Positions 8,009-18,594 are shown, counted from the first letter of the stretch. The stretch is DNA of 64,000 nucleotides from Bifidobacterium sp. ESL0769 (GCF_029395495.1 NZ_CP113918.1:992001-1056000); one strand, 5' to 3'. Made by a program: numbers and translations. Notes: a model not told the origin generated them from the sequence alone.

Positions 8009-9691
8009 TTACTGTTGGGCTTCCACGGCGGTGAGGGCCACTGTGTTGATGATGTCCTCGACGAGGGCACCGCGGGAGAGGTCGTTGACGGGCTTGTTGA
8101 GACCTTGCAGCACCGGGCCGATGGCGATGGCGCCGGACGTGCGCTGCACGGCCTTGTAGGCGATGTTGCCGGCGGCCAGGCTCGGGAAGACGAAGACGTT
8201 GACATGGCCTGCCACGTCGTTGCCCTTGGCCTTGGTGGCGGCCACGGTGGGAGACCAGGCGGCGTCGAACTGGATGGAGCCGACGGCCGGCAGATCCGGA
8301 GCCTTCTCGTGGACGAGCTTGGTGGCTTCTTCGACCAAGTCGACGTCCGGGCCTTTGCCGCTGCCAAGCGTGGAGTAGCAGAGCATGCCCACCTTGGGGT
8401 CCACGCCGAAGGCGCGGGCGGTGTCAGCGGACTGGATGGCGATGTCGGCCAGCTGCTCGGCGTTCGGGTTGAGGTTGATGGCGCAATCGGCGAAGACGGC
8501 CACATGGTCCTTGAAGCACATCAGGAACGCGCCGGAAACTAGCGAGGCACCAGGCTTGGTCTTGATGACCTGCAGCGCCGGGCGCACGGTGTTGGCGGTG
8601 GAGTTGATGGAGCCGGAGACCAGGCCATCGGCCTTGCCAAGCACGACCAGCATGGTGCCGAAATAGCTCGGGTCGGTCAGCTGCTTGCGGGCCTGTTCCT
8701 CGGTCATACCCTTCTTGGCGCGCAGCTCGCAGAGCTTGGCGACCATGGGCTTCAGGACCTCTTCGTCGTCCATTGGCTGATAGCTGGCCTTGTCAAGCGA
8801 GTTGAGACCCAGCTCCTTGCCGCGGGCGAGGATGGCGTCCTTGTCGCCGACGATGATGAGGTCGACGATGCCGCGCTCGAGCAGGTAGTCGGCGGCTTTG
8901 ATGATACGGTCTTCCGAGCCTTCTGGCAGCACAATGGTCTTCTTGCCGGCCTTGGCCTTCGCCAACAGTTCGTTCTGGAAAGCGTACGGAGTGGTGGGGG
9001 CGTCGAACGGCGTACCGGCGGCTGCCACGATTTCATCGGCCGGGGCGTTGTCGGCAAAGGCCTTGGTAGCCTTTTCGGCGGCATCAGAATCGGTGTCCGA
9101 CGGGAAATCAACGGCCGGAATGGTCCAGACCGGAACGGGGAAGTCCTTCAGCGCTTCCTTGGCATCCGCGGCCTTCTCAGGCGTGCAACCAGTGACGAAG
9201 ATGCCGGCGACCTTGCCGCCAGCCTGTTCGACTTCGGCCGTGCAGGTTTCGACCGTTGCCTTCACCTGTTCGCCGTTGCGCGGAATGGTGCAGATGGCGA
9301 GGAAGGTCTTGGCCTTGAGGTCGGAGGCGATATCGGCATTGAATGTGAACGCTTCCGGGTCGAAGACAGCAGAACCGTCACTGCCGACAATGACCATCGA
9401 ATCCGGGTTCGTGCGTTCGAGTTCTGTGCTGTAAGCTGCGACGATATCGCCGCGGGCCCCGCTCTTGTCGCGGCGGGCACACTTCGGGCACACGCCGCGC
9501 ACCTGCTCGACGGACTGGCCGGCATTGGCAGCCTTGAGCAGTTCGGCGGTGAAGGTTTCCTTCTTGCAAGCCACTGGACGGAACACGGCGGTCTTGCCTT
9601 TGGCGGCAAGCGCCTTGACCACGCCGTAGGCCACCACATTACGGCCGTTCTTGCCTTCGGGGCTGGCGATATAAATGACTTCGTTTGTCAC
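8009..9691 (-). CDS. pta: Phosphate acetyltransferase
   Basis: A 560-residue two-part Pta: an N-terminal P-loop, BioD-like regulatory domain (VIYIASPEGKNGRNVVAYGV at the very start) and a C-terminal catalytic acetyl/butyryl transferase domain from about residue 230 (TIVLPEGSEDRIIKAA, later YSTLGSGKGPDVDLVEEAT). It interconverts acetyl phosphate and acetyl-CoA. Beside xfp, which makes acetyl phosphate, it links the bifid shunt to acetyl-CoA; acetate kinase is not in the window. The frame is open upstream, but GTG 9691 has AAAGGAG seven bases before it and begins with the conserved domain, so I chose it. Confidence 0.95.
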   Translation of the reverse strand: MTNEVIYIASPEGKNGRNVVAYGVVKALAAKGKTAVFRPVACKKETFTAELLKAANAGQSVEQVRGVCPKCARRDKSGARGDIVAAYSTELERTNPDSMVIVGSDGSAVFDPEAFTFNADIASDLKAKTFLAICTIPRNGEQVKATVETCTAEVEQAGGKVAGIFVTGCTPEKAADAKEALKDFPVPVWTIPAVDFPSDTDSDAAEKATKAFADNAPADEIVAAAGTPFDAPTTPYAFQNELLAKAKAGKKTIVLPEGSEDRIIKAADYLLERGIVDLIIVGDKDAILARGKELGLNSLDKASYQPMDDEEVLKPMVAKLCELRAKKGMTEEQARKQLTDPSYFGTMLVVLGKADGLVSGSINSTANTVRPALQVIKTKPGASLVSGAFLMCFKDHVAVFADCAINLNPNAEQLADIAIQSADTARAFGVDPKVGMLCYSTLGSGKGPDVDLVEEATKLVHEKAPDLPAVGSIQFDAAWSPTVAATKAKGNDVAGHVNVFVFPSLAAGNIAYKAVQRTSGAIAIGPVLQGLNKPVNDLSRGALVEDIINTVALTAVEAQQ

Positions 9692-9810
9692 GATGTAACT
9701 CCTTTGTGCATGTTGCGCACGATCTTTTCGATCAACTACGATATCGATCGTTTCCATTTTAGGCCATGGTGTGACGTAGACGGCTTTCGGCAAACCAATG
9801 GGTAAATCAG

Positions 9811-9856
9811 ATAATAAAAGGGACATCAGGCCGAAACCCGATGTCCCTTTTATTAT
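9811..9856 (-). terminator. Terminator of xfp
   Basis: A perfect 17-bp inverted repeat (9811-9827 with 9840-9856) around a 12-base loop, with an AT-rich outer stem. It lies between the end of xfp and the pta promoter region, so pta and xfp are probably separate transcripts. Confidence 0.85.
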
Positions 9857-9894
9857 TACGTGACTACCTGGAGCGTAGTCGAATGAACGTTAGC

Positions 9895-12375
9895 TCACTC
9901 GTTGTCGCTGCCGGTGCTCATGGCGGCCTTGGCGGTTGCCTTGGCGTCCTGGTTCTTCACGTCGGAGTATACGAAGCCGGTGTAATCCGGGTGATCGTAG
10001 CCCTCGTCGACGGCGAACTGGAAGGCGTCCTTGCGGAACTGCTCCAGCTTGTCGATCTCGTGGGCGTACTTGTCGGCGTCGAGGGTGCGGAGCACCTCGC
10101 AGGTCAGCTCGTAGCGATCCATGTCGTTGACGCGCACCATGTCGTAAGGCGTGGTGGTGGAGCCCTCTTCCTTGTAACCGTGAACGTTGAAGTTGTCGTG
10201 GTTCGGGCGGTTGAAGATGATGGACTGGATGTCGTGAGCATAGGAGTGGTATGCGAAGAGGACCGGCTTGTCGGCGGTGAAGAGTTCGGTGAACTCGTCG
10301 TCGGTGAGGGCCTCGTCGTTGTCCTTGGGGCTCTGCAGCTTCAGGATGTCAACGACGTTGACGACCTTGAACTTGATGCCGAACTCCTTGAGCTTCTCGC
10401 TGGCGGCCATGATCTCCAGAGTGGGGACGTCGCCGACGGAAGCGAGCACGATCTGCGCTTCGTCGTTGTTCTTGGCGGTGGAGGCCCACTTCCACTCGGC
10501 AGCACCCTTCTTCAGCTCTTCACGAGCCTCGTCGAGGGTGATCCAGGTGGCGGCAGGCTGCTTGCCAGCGAAGATGGCGTTGATCTTGTTGGTGGACTTG
10601 AAGGCCTTCTCGGCGACGGCCAGCAGCATGTTGGCATCGGCGGGGAAGTACTCGGCCACAACGTGATCGTTGTTGAACGTCTTGTTCAACAGGACGGAGC
10701 TCACGCCCGGGTCCTGATGGGAGAAGCCGTTGTGATCCTGACGCCACACGTGCGAAGAGATCAGCATGTTGATGGAAGCGACGGGCTTGCGCCACGGAAT
10801 GTGACGAACCGTGGCTTCGAGCCACTTGGCGTGCTGGTTGAGCATGGAGTCGATCACGTGGGCGAAGGACTCGTAGGTGCTCCAAATGCCGTGGCGTCCG
10901 GTGAGGACGTAGCCCTCGAGGAAGCCTTCCATCTGATGCTCGGAGAGCTGCTCGATGACCTGGCCGGTGACAGCCATGTGCTCATCGGTCTGCTCGGAAA
11001 GATAACCGTTGTCCCACTGCTTGTTGGTGACTTCATAAGCCGCCTGCAGACGGTTGGATGCGGTCTCGTCAGGTCCGAAGATACGGAACGAATCCGGGTT
11101 CATCTTGATGATGTCGCGGGTGTAGTTGCCCAGCTGACGGGTGGCTTCGAGCTGACCCCAGCCGTGGCCGAACTCCTTGACGCCCTTGACTTCGTAAGCG
11201 TCGAGATCGGGGAGCTTAAGATCCTCGCGGATGCGGCCGCCGTTGGCGTTCGGGTTCTGGCCGATGCGCAGTTCGCCCTTGGGCATGAAGTTGGTGACTT
11301 CGGGACGAATCGCACCCTTCTCGTCGAAGAGCTCTTCCGGCTTGTAGGATTCCATCCAGCCCTTGAGGACCTGGAAGTGGGCCTCGGTGTCGCGGGCGCT
11401 GGCCAGCGGCACCTGGTGAGCGCGCCAGGAACCTTCGGTCTTCTTGCCGTCGATGTACTTCGGGCAGGTCCAGCCCTTCGGCGTACGGAAGATGATCATC
11501 GGGTAGGTCGGACGATCCATGTCGTCGGTCTGCGCCTTGGCCTTGATGTCGCAGATCTTGTCGAAGACCTCTTCGAGCATGTCGGCGAAACGACGGTGGA
11601 TGGACATGTGGTCCTCATCGTCGAAGCCCGCGACGAACTCGTAAGGCTCATAGCCCATGCCCTCGAAGAACTCGTGGAGCTCCTCATCGGGGATACGGGA
11701 AAGAATGGACGGGTTGGCGATCTTGTAGCCGTTCAAGTGCAGGATCGGCAGCACAATGCCGTCGGTGCGCGGGTTGACGAGCTTGTTGGACTGCCAGCTG
11801 GTGGCCAGCGGGCCGGTTTCGGCTTCGCCGTCGCCGACCACGGCCGGGACGAAGAGGCTCGGGTTGTTCATGATGGCGCCGTAAGCGTGGCTCAGCGCGT
11901 AACCGAGCTCGCCGCCTTCATGGATAGAGCCCGGGGTCTCCGGAGCGTAGTGGGAAGGAATGCCGCCCGGGTAGGAGAACTGACGGAAGAACTTCTGCAG
12001 TCCGGCCTCATCCTTGGTGATGTTCGGATAATACTCGGTGTAGGTGCCGTCGAGATAGGACTGCGAGGTGCCTGCAGGGCCGCCGTGGCCGGGACCCATG
12101 ATGAACACGGTGTTCTGCTGATGATCCGCGATGAGGCGGTTGATGTGGCCGAACAGGAAGTTCAGGCCAGGGGTGGTGCCCCAGTGGCCCACGAGACGAT
12201 ACTTGACGTCCTTGCGGGTGAAGGGCTCCTTCATCAGAGGGTTGCTACGCAGATAAATCTGACCGATGGAAAGATAGTTGGCGGTGCGCCAATACTTGTC
12301 GACTCCTTCGAGAGCCTCATCAGAAACCGGCTTGCCGAGCTTCTTCCATGGGGTGCCAATAACAGGACTAGTCAT
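9895..12375 (-). CDS. xfp: Xylulose-5-phosphate/fructose-6-phosphate phosphoketolase
   Basis: An 826-residue thiamine-diphosphate enzyme, full length for the family. It opens [20 protein letters not shown] and has [18 protein letters not shown], a substrate-pocket region, and [18 protein letters not shown], the ThDP/Mg motif. It splits xylulose-5-P or fructose-6-P with phosphate to acetyl phosphate plus glyceraldehyde-3-P or erythrose-4-P. This is the defining enzyme of the bifid shunt and the main reason to assign the window to Bifidobacterium. The ribosome site AGGAG lies eight bases before the ATG. The leader contains a near-palindrome (see next entry). Confidence 0.97.
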   Translation of the reverse strand: MTSPVIGTPWKKLGKPVSDEALEGVDKYWRTANYLSIGQIYLRSNPLMKEPFTRKDVKYRLVGHWGTTPGLNFLFGHINRLIADHQQNTVFIMGPGHGGPAGTSQSYLDGTYTEYYPNITKDEAGLQKFFRQFSYPGGIPSHYAPETPGSIHEGGELGYALSHAYGAIMNNPSLFVPAVVGDGEAETGPLATSWQSNKLVNPRTDGIVLPILHLNGYKIANPSILSRIPDEELHEFFEGMGYEPYEFVAGFDDEDHMSIHRRFADMLEEVFDKICDIKAKAQTDDMDRPTYPMIIFRTPKGWTCPKYIDGKKTEGSWRAHQVPLASARDTEAHFQVLKGWMESYKPEELFDEKGAIRPEVTNFMPKGELRIGQNPNANGGRIREDLKLPDLDAYEVKGVKEFGHGWGQLEATRQLGNYTRDIIKMNPDSFRIFGPDETASNRLQAAYEVTNKQWDNGYLSEQTDEHMAVTGQVIEQLSEHQMEGFLEGYVLTGRHGIWSTYESFAHVIDSMLNQHAKWLEATVRHIPWRKPVASINMLISSHVWRQDHNGFSHQDPGVSSVLLNKTFNNDHVVAEYFPADANMLLAVAEKAFKSTNKINAIFAGKQPAATWITLDEAREELKKGAAEWKWASTAKNNDEAQIVLASVGDVPTLEIMAASEKLKEFGIKFKVVNVVDILKLQSPKDNDEALTDDEFTELFTADKPVLFAYHSYAHDIQSIIFNRPNHDNFNVHGYKEEGSTTTPYDMVRVNDMDRYELTCEVLRTLDADKYAHEIDKLEQFRKDAFQFAVDEGYDHPDYTGFVYSDVKNQDAKATAKAAMSTGSDNE

Positions 12376-12818
12376 TTATGCTCCTGTACTCCTGTACACA
12401 TTGTGTGCAATTGATTATTTTCTTCGGGCTCAAACCTTTGTTAGAATTGATGTTCAGGGTTCTTGCCCAATCGCTGTAGATTTTACGTGGCGACTCAGAC
12501 TTTTGGACGTTTTTTTGCACCTATGTGCACTCTTGGAATGTTTTTGTGAAATAATGTTGTATTCTACAAAAAATATGTTAGATTTTCGCACGTAAAAAAA
12601 CGACTTACAAACGTTGGAATTGAGCCATAAACTCCCGAGTACCAACGCTTTTCGATGTTCGATTCACAGAAAATTCACGCGGCGTGTTGTTTTTTGTGAT
12701 GTTGTTTTTTGTTTGTTCCGCATCCACCGCACAAACACTTGATTTTGTCGCCTTGAACCGCGAGAATGGACACTACTTTACATCAGTTTCATACCGAAAT
12801 ATCTATAGGGGAGAATCC
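12376..12818. promoter_or_regulatory. Divergent control region between xfp and guaA
   Basis: AT-rich, no gene. A 17-base near-palindrome (TGTACACATTGTGTGCA, 12393-12409) lies 18 bases before the xfp start, and a second site, TGCAC-CTAT-GTGCA (12516-12529), lies about 110 bases further. Both contain TGCA-type half-sites and could bind one regulator of xfp. The guaA side has runs of T and a ribosome site GGGGAGA at 12808-12814. Promoter positions are not certain. Confidence 0.4.
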
Positions 12819-14381
12819 ATGGCAAAAGGTCCAGTGCTTGTCGTTGACTTCGGAGCGCAATACGCCCAGCTTATCGCGCGGCGCGTGCGCGAGGCGCATG
12901 TCTATTCCGAATTGGTGCCTCATTCCATGCCGGTGGACGAGATGCTGGCCAAGGACCCGAAGGCCATCATTCTTTCCGGCGGCCCCGCTTCGGTTTATGA
13001 ACCGGGTGCTCCGAAGATCGACAAGAAAATTTTCGAGGCCGGGGTGCCGGTGCTGGGCATTTGCTATGGCTTCCAAGTAATGGCCAATGAACTGGGAGGC
13101 AAAGTCGACAAGGCAGCGCTTGGCGAATATGGCAAGACCGAGGCCGTGATTGACGACGCCGAAGGCGTTCTTGCAGGTTCCCCTGCGAATCAGACCACGT
13201 GGATGAGCCACGGGGTTGCCGTTGAAGAGGCGCCGAAAGGCTTCAAGGTTCTGGCGCACACCGAAGGCGCCCCCGTCGCTGCGATGGAGGACGAGTCGCG
13301 CAAGCTCTACGGCGTGCAGTGGCATCCCGAAGTCAAGCACACTCCGCTTGGCAGTGAGCTTTTTTCGACTTTCCTTCATCAGTGCGCCGGCCTGCCCAGC
13401 GATTGGGACGCCGACAATATTATTGACACGCAGGTTCGTAAGATTCGCGAGGAGGTCGGCGACGCCGAGGTCATCTGTGGACTTTCGGGCGGCGTGGATT
13501 CCGCGGTCGCGGCGACGTTGGTGCATAAGGCCATCGGCGATCAGCTCACCTGCGTCTTCGTCGACCACGGTATGCTGCGCAAGGGCGAGGCCGAGCAGGT
13601 CCGCCATGATTTCGTGGAGGCCACAGGCATTCGTCTCATTGAAGTCGATGCTTCCGAAGAGTTCCTGACCGCTCTGAAGGGTGTCACCGAGCCTGAACGC
13701 AAGCGCAAGATTATCGGCGAAAAGTTCATCCGTACCTTTGAGAAGGCCCAGCAGCAGGTTCTGGAAGAGGCCGGCGCCCGTGGCAAGGAAGTCAAGTTCC
13801 TGGTGCAAGGCACGCTTTACCCCGACGTCGTCGAGTCCGGCGGCGGTGACGGAGCGGCCAACATCAAGTCGCACCACAACGTCGGCGGTCTGCCCGATGA
13901 CGTCAAGTTCAAACTCATTGAGCCGTTGCGCAGCCTGTTCAAAGACGAGGTGCGCGCCATCGGCACCAAGCTCGGCCTGCCCGACAACATCGTGTGGCGC
14001 CAGCCGTTCCCGGGCCCGGGTCTCGGCATCCGTATCATCGGCGAGGTCACCCGCGAACGCCTCGACCTGCTGCGCGAGGCCGATGCCATCGCCCGCGAGG
14101 AGATGACCCAGGCCGGACTCGACCGCGACATCTGGCAGTGCCCGGTGGTTCTGCTCGCCAACGTCCATTCCGTGGGTGTGCAGGGCGACGAACGCACCTA
14201 CGGCTCGCCGATCGTGCTGCGTCCGATCTCCTCGGACGACGCGATGACCGCCGATTGGTACCGTCTGCCTTACGACGTGCTCGCCACGATTTCCACGCGC
14301 ATCACCAACGAATGCCGCGGTATCAACCGTGTGGTCCTCGACTGCACTTCCAAGCCGCCGGCCACCATCGAGTGGGAGTGA
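12819..14381 (+). CDS. guaA: GMP synthase (glutamine-hydrolysing)
   Basis: A 520-residue protein with three parts in the usual order. First is a class I glutamine amidotransferase (nucleophile Cys82 in GICYGFQ, and HPEV). Then come the ATP-pyrophosphatase domain with [13 protein letters not shown] and the C-terminal GMP synthase dimer domain ending IEWE. It converts XMP to GMP with glutamine and ATP. The frame is open upstream to 12684, but ATG 12819 begins at the conserved [18 protein letters not shown] and has GGGGAGA before it. A terminator follows, so it is probably monocistronic. Confidence 0.97.
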   Translation: MAKGPVLVVDFGAQYAQLIARRVREAHVYSELVPHSMPVDEMLAKDPKAIILSGGPASVYEPGAPKIDKKIFEAGVPVLGICYGFQVMANELGGKVDKAALGEYGKTEAVIDDAEGVLAGSPANQTTWMSHGVAVEEAPKGFKVLAHTEGAPVAAMEDESRKLYGVQWHPEVKHTPLGSELFSTFLHQCAGLPSDWDADNIIDTQVRKIREEVGDAEVICGLSGGVDSAVAATLVHKAIGDQLTCVFVDHGMLRKGEAEQVRHDFVEATGIRLIEVDASEEFLTALKGVTEPERKRKIIGEKFIRTFEKAQQQVLEEAGARGKEVKFLVQGTLYPDVVESGGGDGAANIKSHHNVGGLPDDVKFKLIEPLRSLFKDEVRAIGTKLGLPDNIVWRQPFPGPGLGIRIIGEVTRERLDLLREADAIAREEMTQAGLDRDIWQCPVVLLANVHSVGVQGDERTYGSPIVLRPISSDDAMTADWYRLPYDVLATISTRITNECRGINRVVLDCTSKPPATIEWE

Positions 14382-14419
14382 CGTCGGTCGTTCTCATTGC
14401 GTAATCGCTGAGAATCGAA

Positions 14420-14454
14420 AATGATGCCCTGCGTTTCGGCGTAAGGGCATCATT
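14420..14454 (+). terminator. Terminator after guaA
   Basis: An 11-bp perfect stem, AATGATGCCCT (14420-14430) with 14444-14454, loop of 13 bases. Followed by a short T-rich stretch. Confidence 0.75.
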
Positions 14455-14507
14455 GATTTGTGTGCAATAAATAATAAGGTATCTATAAAAACTGGAAGGG
14501 GATAGCG

Positions 14508-15707
14508 GTGAGCAGGCGCGAACGCACGGGGTTGGTCATTCTGGGATTGGTATTGGCCGGGGCGAACCTGCGTATGCCGATCACCATGATGCCGCCGCTG
14601 TTGCCGGACCTCAAAGCCGAAATCGGTTTGCCGACCTCACTTGCCGGGCTTCTGACCACCATCCCGCTTCTGGCCTTCGCGCTCGCTTCACCTCTGATGG
14701 GCAAGGCCGGTGCACGCCACGGCAGCGTGAAAGTGCTGATGATGGCGCTTACGGTGCTGAGTGCCGGCAGCTATCTGCGCATCATTCCCTCGGTATGGGC
14801 ACTGCTGATCGGCACTGCGGCGCTCGGCATCGGCATCGCGGGTGGCAACGTGCTTCTGCCTGCGGTCATCAAGGAACGCTTTCCAAAAAGCATAGCCGGC
14901 AAGACGACGCTCTATACCACAGCGCAGGTGCTGGTCGCCTCGCTGGGCACCGCGACTTCCGGCATTATCGCCTCCCATATCGGCATCAAGAGCAGCATGG
15001 GCCTGTTCGCTCTGCTGGGGCCAATCGCGCTTGCTGCTTGGTTGCTGATTTGGATTTCCGGGCCGAAAGACAAGACCAGCGTCGAAGTGAAGAACGATGG
15101 CCGTCCGCTCGTCGACAGGACACCATGGCGTTCGCGGCTGGCATGGGTGATTCTGGCCTATTTCGGCATGCAATCGATGCTGTATTACTCTTTGCTGACC
15201 TGGCTGCCGTCGATATGGCAAGCTGTCGGTTTCAGCGCCGTGGTCGCGGGCAACCTCGCCACGCTCTTCCAGTTGAGCGGTATGCCGCTGACCATGACCG
15301 TGCCACTCATCGCCGAACGCAAGCACGGGCTGGCGATTGTCAACGGTATCGCCGGGGGAGGTTTTGCGCTCGGGATTTTGGGGATCCTCATACCTGGCGC
15401 GAACCTGCCGCTCAACGTGGTTTCGGCGGTATGTATGGGGCTGGCGACGGCCGCCTCGTTCAGCATCTGCATCGTCTTCTTCCAGAAGCGCACCACTTCG
15501 GCCGCCGACACCGCGCGCCTGTCAGGAATGGCTCAATCCGGAGGCTATCTTTTCGCCGCCATCGGCCCCGTGGCGCTGGGAGCCCTGAACGGACTATTGC
15601 ATACGTGGACGCCCATCATCCTGCTGGTTCTCGTGGTCATCATCACGATGTTCGCCGCCGGCCTGGTCATCATCCGCCATCGTGATATCTACGAGGGGCT
15701 AGACTGA
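14508..15707 (+). CDS. MFS permease of the CynX/NimT type
   Basis: A 399-residue protein with about twelve membrane segments. The N-terminal part (ANLRMPITMMPPLLPDLKAE) and the loop SPLMGKAGARHGSVKVLM between segments 2 and 3 are typical of the CynX/NimT branch of the major facilitator superfamily (cyanate- and nitroimidazole-type permeases). The substrate cannot be assigned. The start is GTG 14508, preceded by GGAAGGGG. An aldo/keto reductase follows 39 bases later on the same strand and may be co-transcribed; no metabolic link is evident. Confidence 0.8.
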   Translation: MSRRERTGLVILGLVLAGANLRMPITMMPPLLPDLKAEIGLPTSLAGLLTTIPLLAFALASPLMGKAGARHGSVKVLMMALTVLSAGSYLRIIPSVWALLIGTAALGIGIAGGNVLLPAVIKERFPKSIAGKTTLYTTAQVLVASLGTATSGIIASHIGIKSSMGLFALLGPIALAAWLLIWISGPKDKTSVEVKNDGRPLVDRTPWRSRLAWVILAYFGMQSMLYYSLLTWLPSIWQAVGFSAVVAGNLATLFQLSGMPLTMTVPLIAERKHGLAIVNGIAGGGFALGILGILIPGANLPLNVVSAVCMGLATAASFSICIVFFQKRTTSAADTARLSGMAQSGGYLFAAIGPVALGALNGLLHTWTPIILLVLVVIITMFAAGLVIIRHRDIYEGLD

Positions 15708-15746
15708 ATAGCATCGGTTGCACAGCGAAACTGAAAGGCAGAAGCA

Positions 15747-16595
15747 ATGACGATTCTTACCGATACCTATAAGCTCAACAATGGCGTTCGCATCCCCAAG
15801 ATCGGGTTCGGCACCTGGCAGATTCCCGACGGCGACGTGGCCTACGATTCCGTGCGTATGGCGCTGGACGCCGGCTACCGTCATATCGACACCGCCTACG
15901 TCTACGGCAATGAGCGTAGCGTCGGGCGTGCTATCCGCGAGTCGGGGATCGACCGCGACAAGATTTTCGTGACTTCGAAGCTTCCGGCCGAGGTCAAAGA
16001 GGCCGATGGGGTGCTGCCGCATTTCGAAGCGACCATGGAAAATCTCGGCCTTGAGACGCTCGACCTTTATCTCATTCACGCGCCCTGGCCGTGGAGCCAC
16101 GCCGGGCACATGCGCATGGACGAGGAGAACCTCGCCGTGTGGCGTGAAATGGAGAAAATCTACGCTTCCGGCCGGGTGCGCGCGATTGGGGTGTCGAACT
16201 TCGATAATCTTGATTTGAAGAACATTCTTCATCACGCCGAAGTGACGCCGGCCGTCAACCAGATTCAATATTACGTCGGTGCCACCGAGCCGAGGAACAG
16301 GACGTGCGCACAATCACACGGACTGTTGATCGAGGCCTATTCGCCGCTGGCCACCGGCGGACTGCTGGATAATCCGGAGCTTAATGCAATGGCCGAAAAG
16401 TACGGGGTCTCCACCGCTCAGCTCGCGATTCGTTTCTGCCTGCAGAACGGCGTGCTGCCGCTACCTAAGGCGACGCATCGCGACCATATCGAAGCCAACA
16501 CGCAGGTCGATTTCACCATCAGCGACGAGGATATGCAACGGCTTAACGCGTTCGACGACCCGAATCCCGACAACCACAATCCCAGCCAGCGCTGA
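15747..16595 (+). CDS. Aldo/keto reductase
   Basis: A 282-residue single-domain TIM barrel. The catalytic tetrad is visible: Asp48 and Tyr53 (HIDTAYVYGNE), Lys78 (TSKL) and His111 (LIHAP). NADPH-binding residues lie in the C-terminal PLPKATHRDHIEANTQ. It resembles 2,5-diketogluconate-reductase/glyoxal-reductase-like enzymes, which reduce small aldehydes and ketones in the cytoplasm. The specific substrate is unknown. GAAAGG precedes the ATG. Confidence 0.9.
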   Translation: MTILTDTYKLNNGVRIPKIGFGTWQIPDGDVAYDSVRMALDAGYRHIDTAYVYGNERSVGRAIRESGIDRDKIFVTSKLPAEVKEADGVLPHFEATMENLGLETLDLYLIHAPWPWSHAGHMRMDEENLAVWREMEKIYASGRVRAIGVSNFDNLDLKNILHHAEVTPAVNQIQYYVGATEPRNRTCAQSHGLLIEAYSPLATGGLLDNPELNAMAEKYGVSTAQLAIRFCLQNGVLPLPKATHRDHIEANTQVDFTISDEDMQRLNAFDDPNPDNHNPSQR

Positions 16596-16606
16596 ACCCA
16601 AACGTA

Positions 16607-16951
16607 TTATGGGCGAATCTCGCCAAGCAGCGAATCGATTTCGCGGTTGCGTCGTTCGATGTCTGCGTTATCGGATTTGAACAGCTCGAGTATTTGGCGG
16701 GCGACGTCCAACGTCTCTTTGTCGCGTTCGCCGGCATCGGTGAACGATGAGACGTTGATGAAAGTATCCAAGGATTTCGGATCGTTGTCTGCCACGGCGC
16801 GTCTGACGATGCCCTGCAGCATGATTTTGAGGTTTCTTGTGCTTTTCCTGTCGGCACGACGGCGTTCGAAATAGGGAAGGAACAAAGCGACCAATACTGC
16901 GGCGGTCTCGGCGACGGCTGTGGCCCATTCGGCAAGCGATCCGATTTCCAT
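16607..16951 (-). CDS. Small membrane-anchored protein of unknown function
   Basis: 114 residues: one N-terminal membrane segment (AEWATAVAETAAVLVALFLPYF), then a charged, mostly helical cytoplasmic domain with many Glu, Asp and Arg. Short proteins of this plan are common in actinobacteria and often have no assigned function. It lies on the opposite strand to the flanking reductase and peptidase genes. The ribosome site is weak, so the start is uncertain. I see no enzymatic motif. Confidence 0.55.
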   Translation of the reverse strand: MEIGSLAEWATAVAETAAVLVALFLPYFERRRADRKSTRNLKIMLQGIVRRAVADNDPKSLDTFINVSSFTDAGERDKETLDVARQILELFKSDNADIERRNREIDSLLGEIRP

Positions 16952-17151
16952 GGAAATATCACCAACTTTTTCTTTTGGGGTATCAACAACTCATGAAGTG
17001 TACACCCATGGAAATGCAAAGCGTTTTCCGAGAGGAGTTGAATCCGGCGAGTGTCGTTTTGTCTGACATTATTTTCCGCTTGGAAATATCTAAGACGCGA
17101 AAGCGTGATTAAATGGAATGGAATGATCCGTCACCTTCGAAAGGAACAAAT

Positions 17152-18324
17152 ATGAATGAAAACGAAGCCATGGACCTGCTGAAAAAGTTCATCGGGCTGC
17201 ATACCGAGAACGGCAACGAGAAGGTCGTCGCCGACGAGATCAAGGCGATCTTCGACTCTGCCGACGTGCCGTGCAAGGTGCTGCCGCTCGAGGAAGATCC
17301 GACCCGTGCGAATCTTGTTGCCGAACTCGGCCACGGCGAGCCGATTCTCGGTATCACCGGGCACATGGACACCGTTTCCGCCCAGCAGGAAGGCTGGAAG
17401 ACCGACCCGTTCGAGGTCACCGAGGATGGCGATCTGATCTACGGCCGCGGCGTCACCGATATGAAGGCCGGGCTGGCCGCCATGGTCTTTGCCATGCTCA
17501 ACCTCAAAAAGCACGAGGATCAGATGCACGGCACCGTGCGCTTCCTGGTCACCGCTGGCGAGGAGGTCGGCATGCCGGGCGCCGAAGCACTCGAGAAGCA
17601 AGGCTATATGAAGGGCGTCGAAGCGCTGCTGGTCGGTGAGCCTTCCGGCTACAACATCGTTTATGCCACCAAGGGCGAGCTCAATCTCAACATCGCGATG
17701 AAGGGCAAGGCAGCGCACAGCTCCACTCCGGCGCTTGGCATCAACGCCGTGGAGAACCTGCTCGAGTTCCTGGATGTCATCTCCAAGCGCATCAAGGCCG
17801 CGGCCGCGGGCAAGAGCAACCCGGATCTTGGCGACACCGTCTACAATATCGACGTCATCCGTGGCGGCCAGCAGGTCAACGCCATCCCCGAATCCGCCAG
17901 CGCCGAAATCAATATCCGCATCATCCCCGAGTTCAGCAACAAGGAGATCCTCGCGATTCTCGACGACGAGGTTGCCAAGTTCAACGAGAGCCACAAGGCG
18001 AAGGTTTCCTACACGGTGGGCATGGATATCATCCCGGTCATCGGGCCGAAGGACGCCAAGCTCGTCGACATCGTCAAGTCAGTGGGGGAGCGCCACTTGA
18101 AGGAGCAGGGCAAGCCCGCCGAGATTCCGATGTTCGGCGTCTCCGGCGGCACCGACGGCAGTGTGCTCCTGCTCGACAGCCCCAAGGACACCGCTTACGT
18201 GATGTTCGGGCCGGGCAATGACACGATGCACTGCGTCAACGAGAGCCTGCCCAAGCAGATGTACTTCGACTTCATCGGCATTTACGAAGACATCATCAAC
18301 GAGTACATGGGCATCAAGAAGTAA
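17152..18324 (+). CDS. M20-family metallopeptidase (DapE/ArgE-like)
   Basis: A 390-residue protein with the dinuclear zinc ligands of the M20 family: His71 and Asp73 (GHMDTVSA), Asp103 (GRGVTDMKAG) and Glu137/Glu138 (TAGEEVGMPGA). A dimerisation lid is inserted between the two halves of the catalytic domain. It removes an acyl or amino-acid group from an N-acylated amino acid or dipeptide. The exact substrate (succinyl-diaminopimelate, acetylornithine, or a dipeptide) is not resolved. ATG 17152 is chosen because GAAAGGAA precedes it; an upstream in-frame start at 17113 has none. Confidence 0.85.
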   Translation: MNENEAMDLLKKFIGLHTENGNEKVVADEIKAIFDSADVPCKVLPLEEDPTRANLVAELGHGEPILGITGHMDTVSAQQEGWKTDPFEVTEDGDLIYGRGVTDMKAGLAAMVFAMLNLKKHEDQMHGTVRFLVTAGEEVGMPGAEALEKQGYMKGVEALLVGEPSGYNIVYATKGELNLNIAMKGKAAHSSTPALGINAVENLLEFLDVISKRIKAAAAGKSNPDLGDTVYNIDVIRGGQQVNAIPESASAEINIRIIPEFSNKEILAILDDEVAKFNESHKAKVSYTVGMDIIPVIGPKDAKLVDIVKSVGERHLKEQGKPAEIPMFGVSGGTDGSVLLLDSPKDTAYVMFGPGNDTMHCVNESLPKQMYFDFIGIYEDIINEYMGIKK

Positions 18325-18418
18325 TACGGTATAATTGTGGTCGGCCGGTAACCTTGCATACATGGCTAGATTGTCGGTCTGTTATTTGCCGTTTGATTAT
18401 CGCTAGATATAATAAACG

Positions 18419-18590
18419 CGTCTTTTCCCGCAGTAACTAAGGCTGGTATGCGGGAAAAGACGTATTTAGACTTGTTATTTACGTCTTTTCCCGCAGTTGT
18501 GCAACGTTTAGTGCAGGGAAAGACGCATTTATTATTAGCATTTGTGTCTTTTCCAGTGGGCATAGTGCAGTTGGTGCTGGGAAAGACATA
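18419..18590. repeat. Six alternating copies of a GTCTTTTCCC-type repeat forming tandem hairpins
   Basis: The motif CGTCTTTTCCCGCA and its reverse complement alternate six times at intervals of about 25-35 bases, starting near 18419, 18449, 18482, 18512, 18545 and 18575. The first pair is a perfect 14-bp stem (18419-18432 with 18449-18462). Copies 2 and 3 can instead pair over 16 bases (18449-18464 with 18480-18495). The later copies are degenerate but still pair. It lies between two convergent genes, so a bidirectional terminator array is the simplest reading. Confidence 0.8.
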
Positions 18591-18594
18591 TCGT

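Noticed and set aside
9841..12414. 857-codon open frame on the plus strand opposite xfp
   Set aside because: Antisense to the phosphoketolase gene over its whole length. The translation is Val/Gly/Leu-rich noise without motifs.
18419..18590. CRISPR array
   Set aside because: The repeats alternate in orientation, are short and degenerate, and there are no cas genes. They form hairpins rather than direct repeats with spacers.
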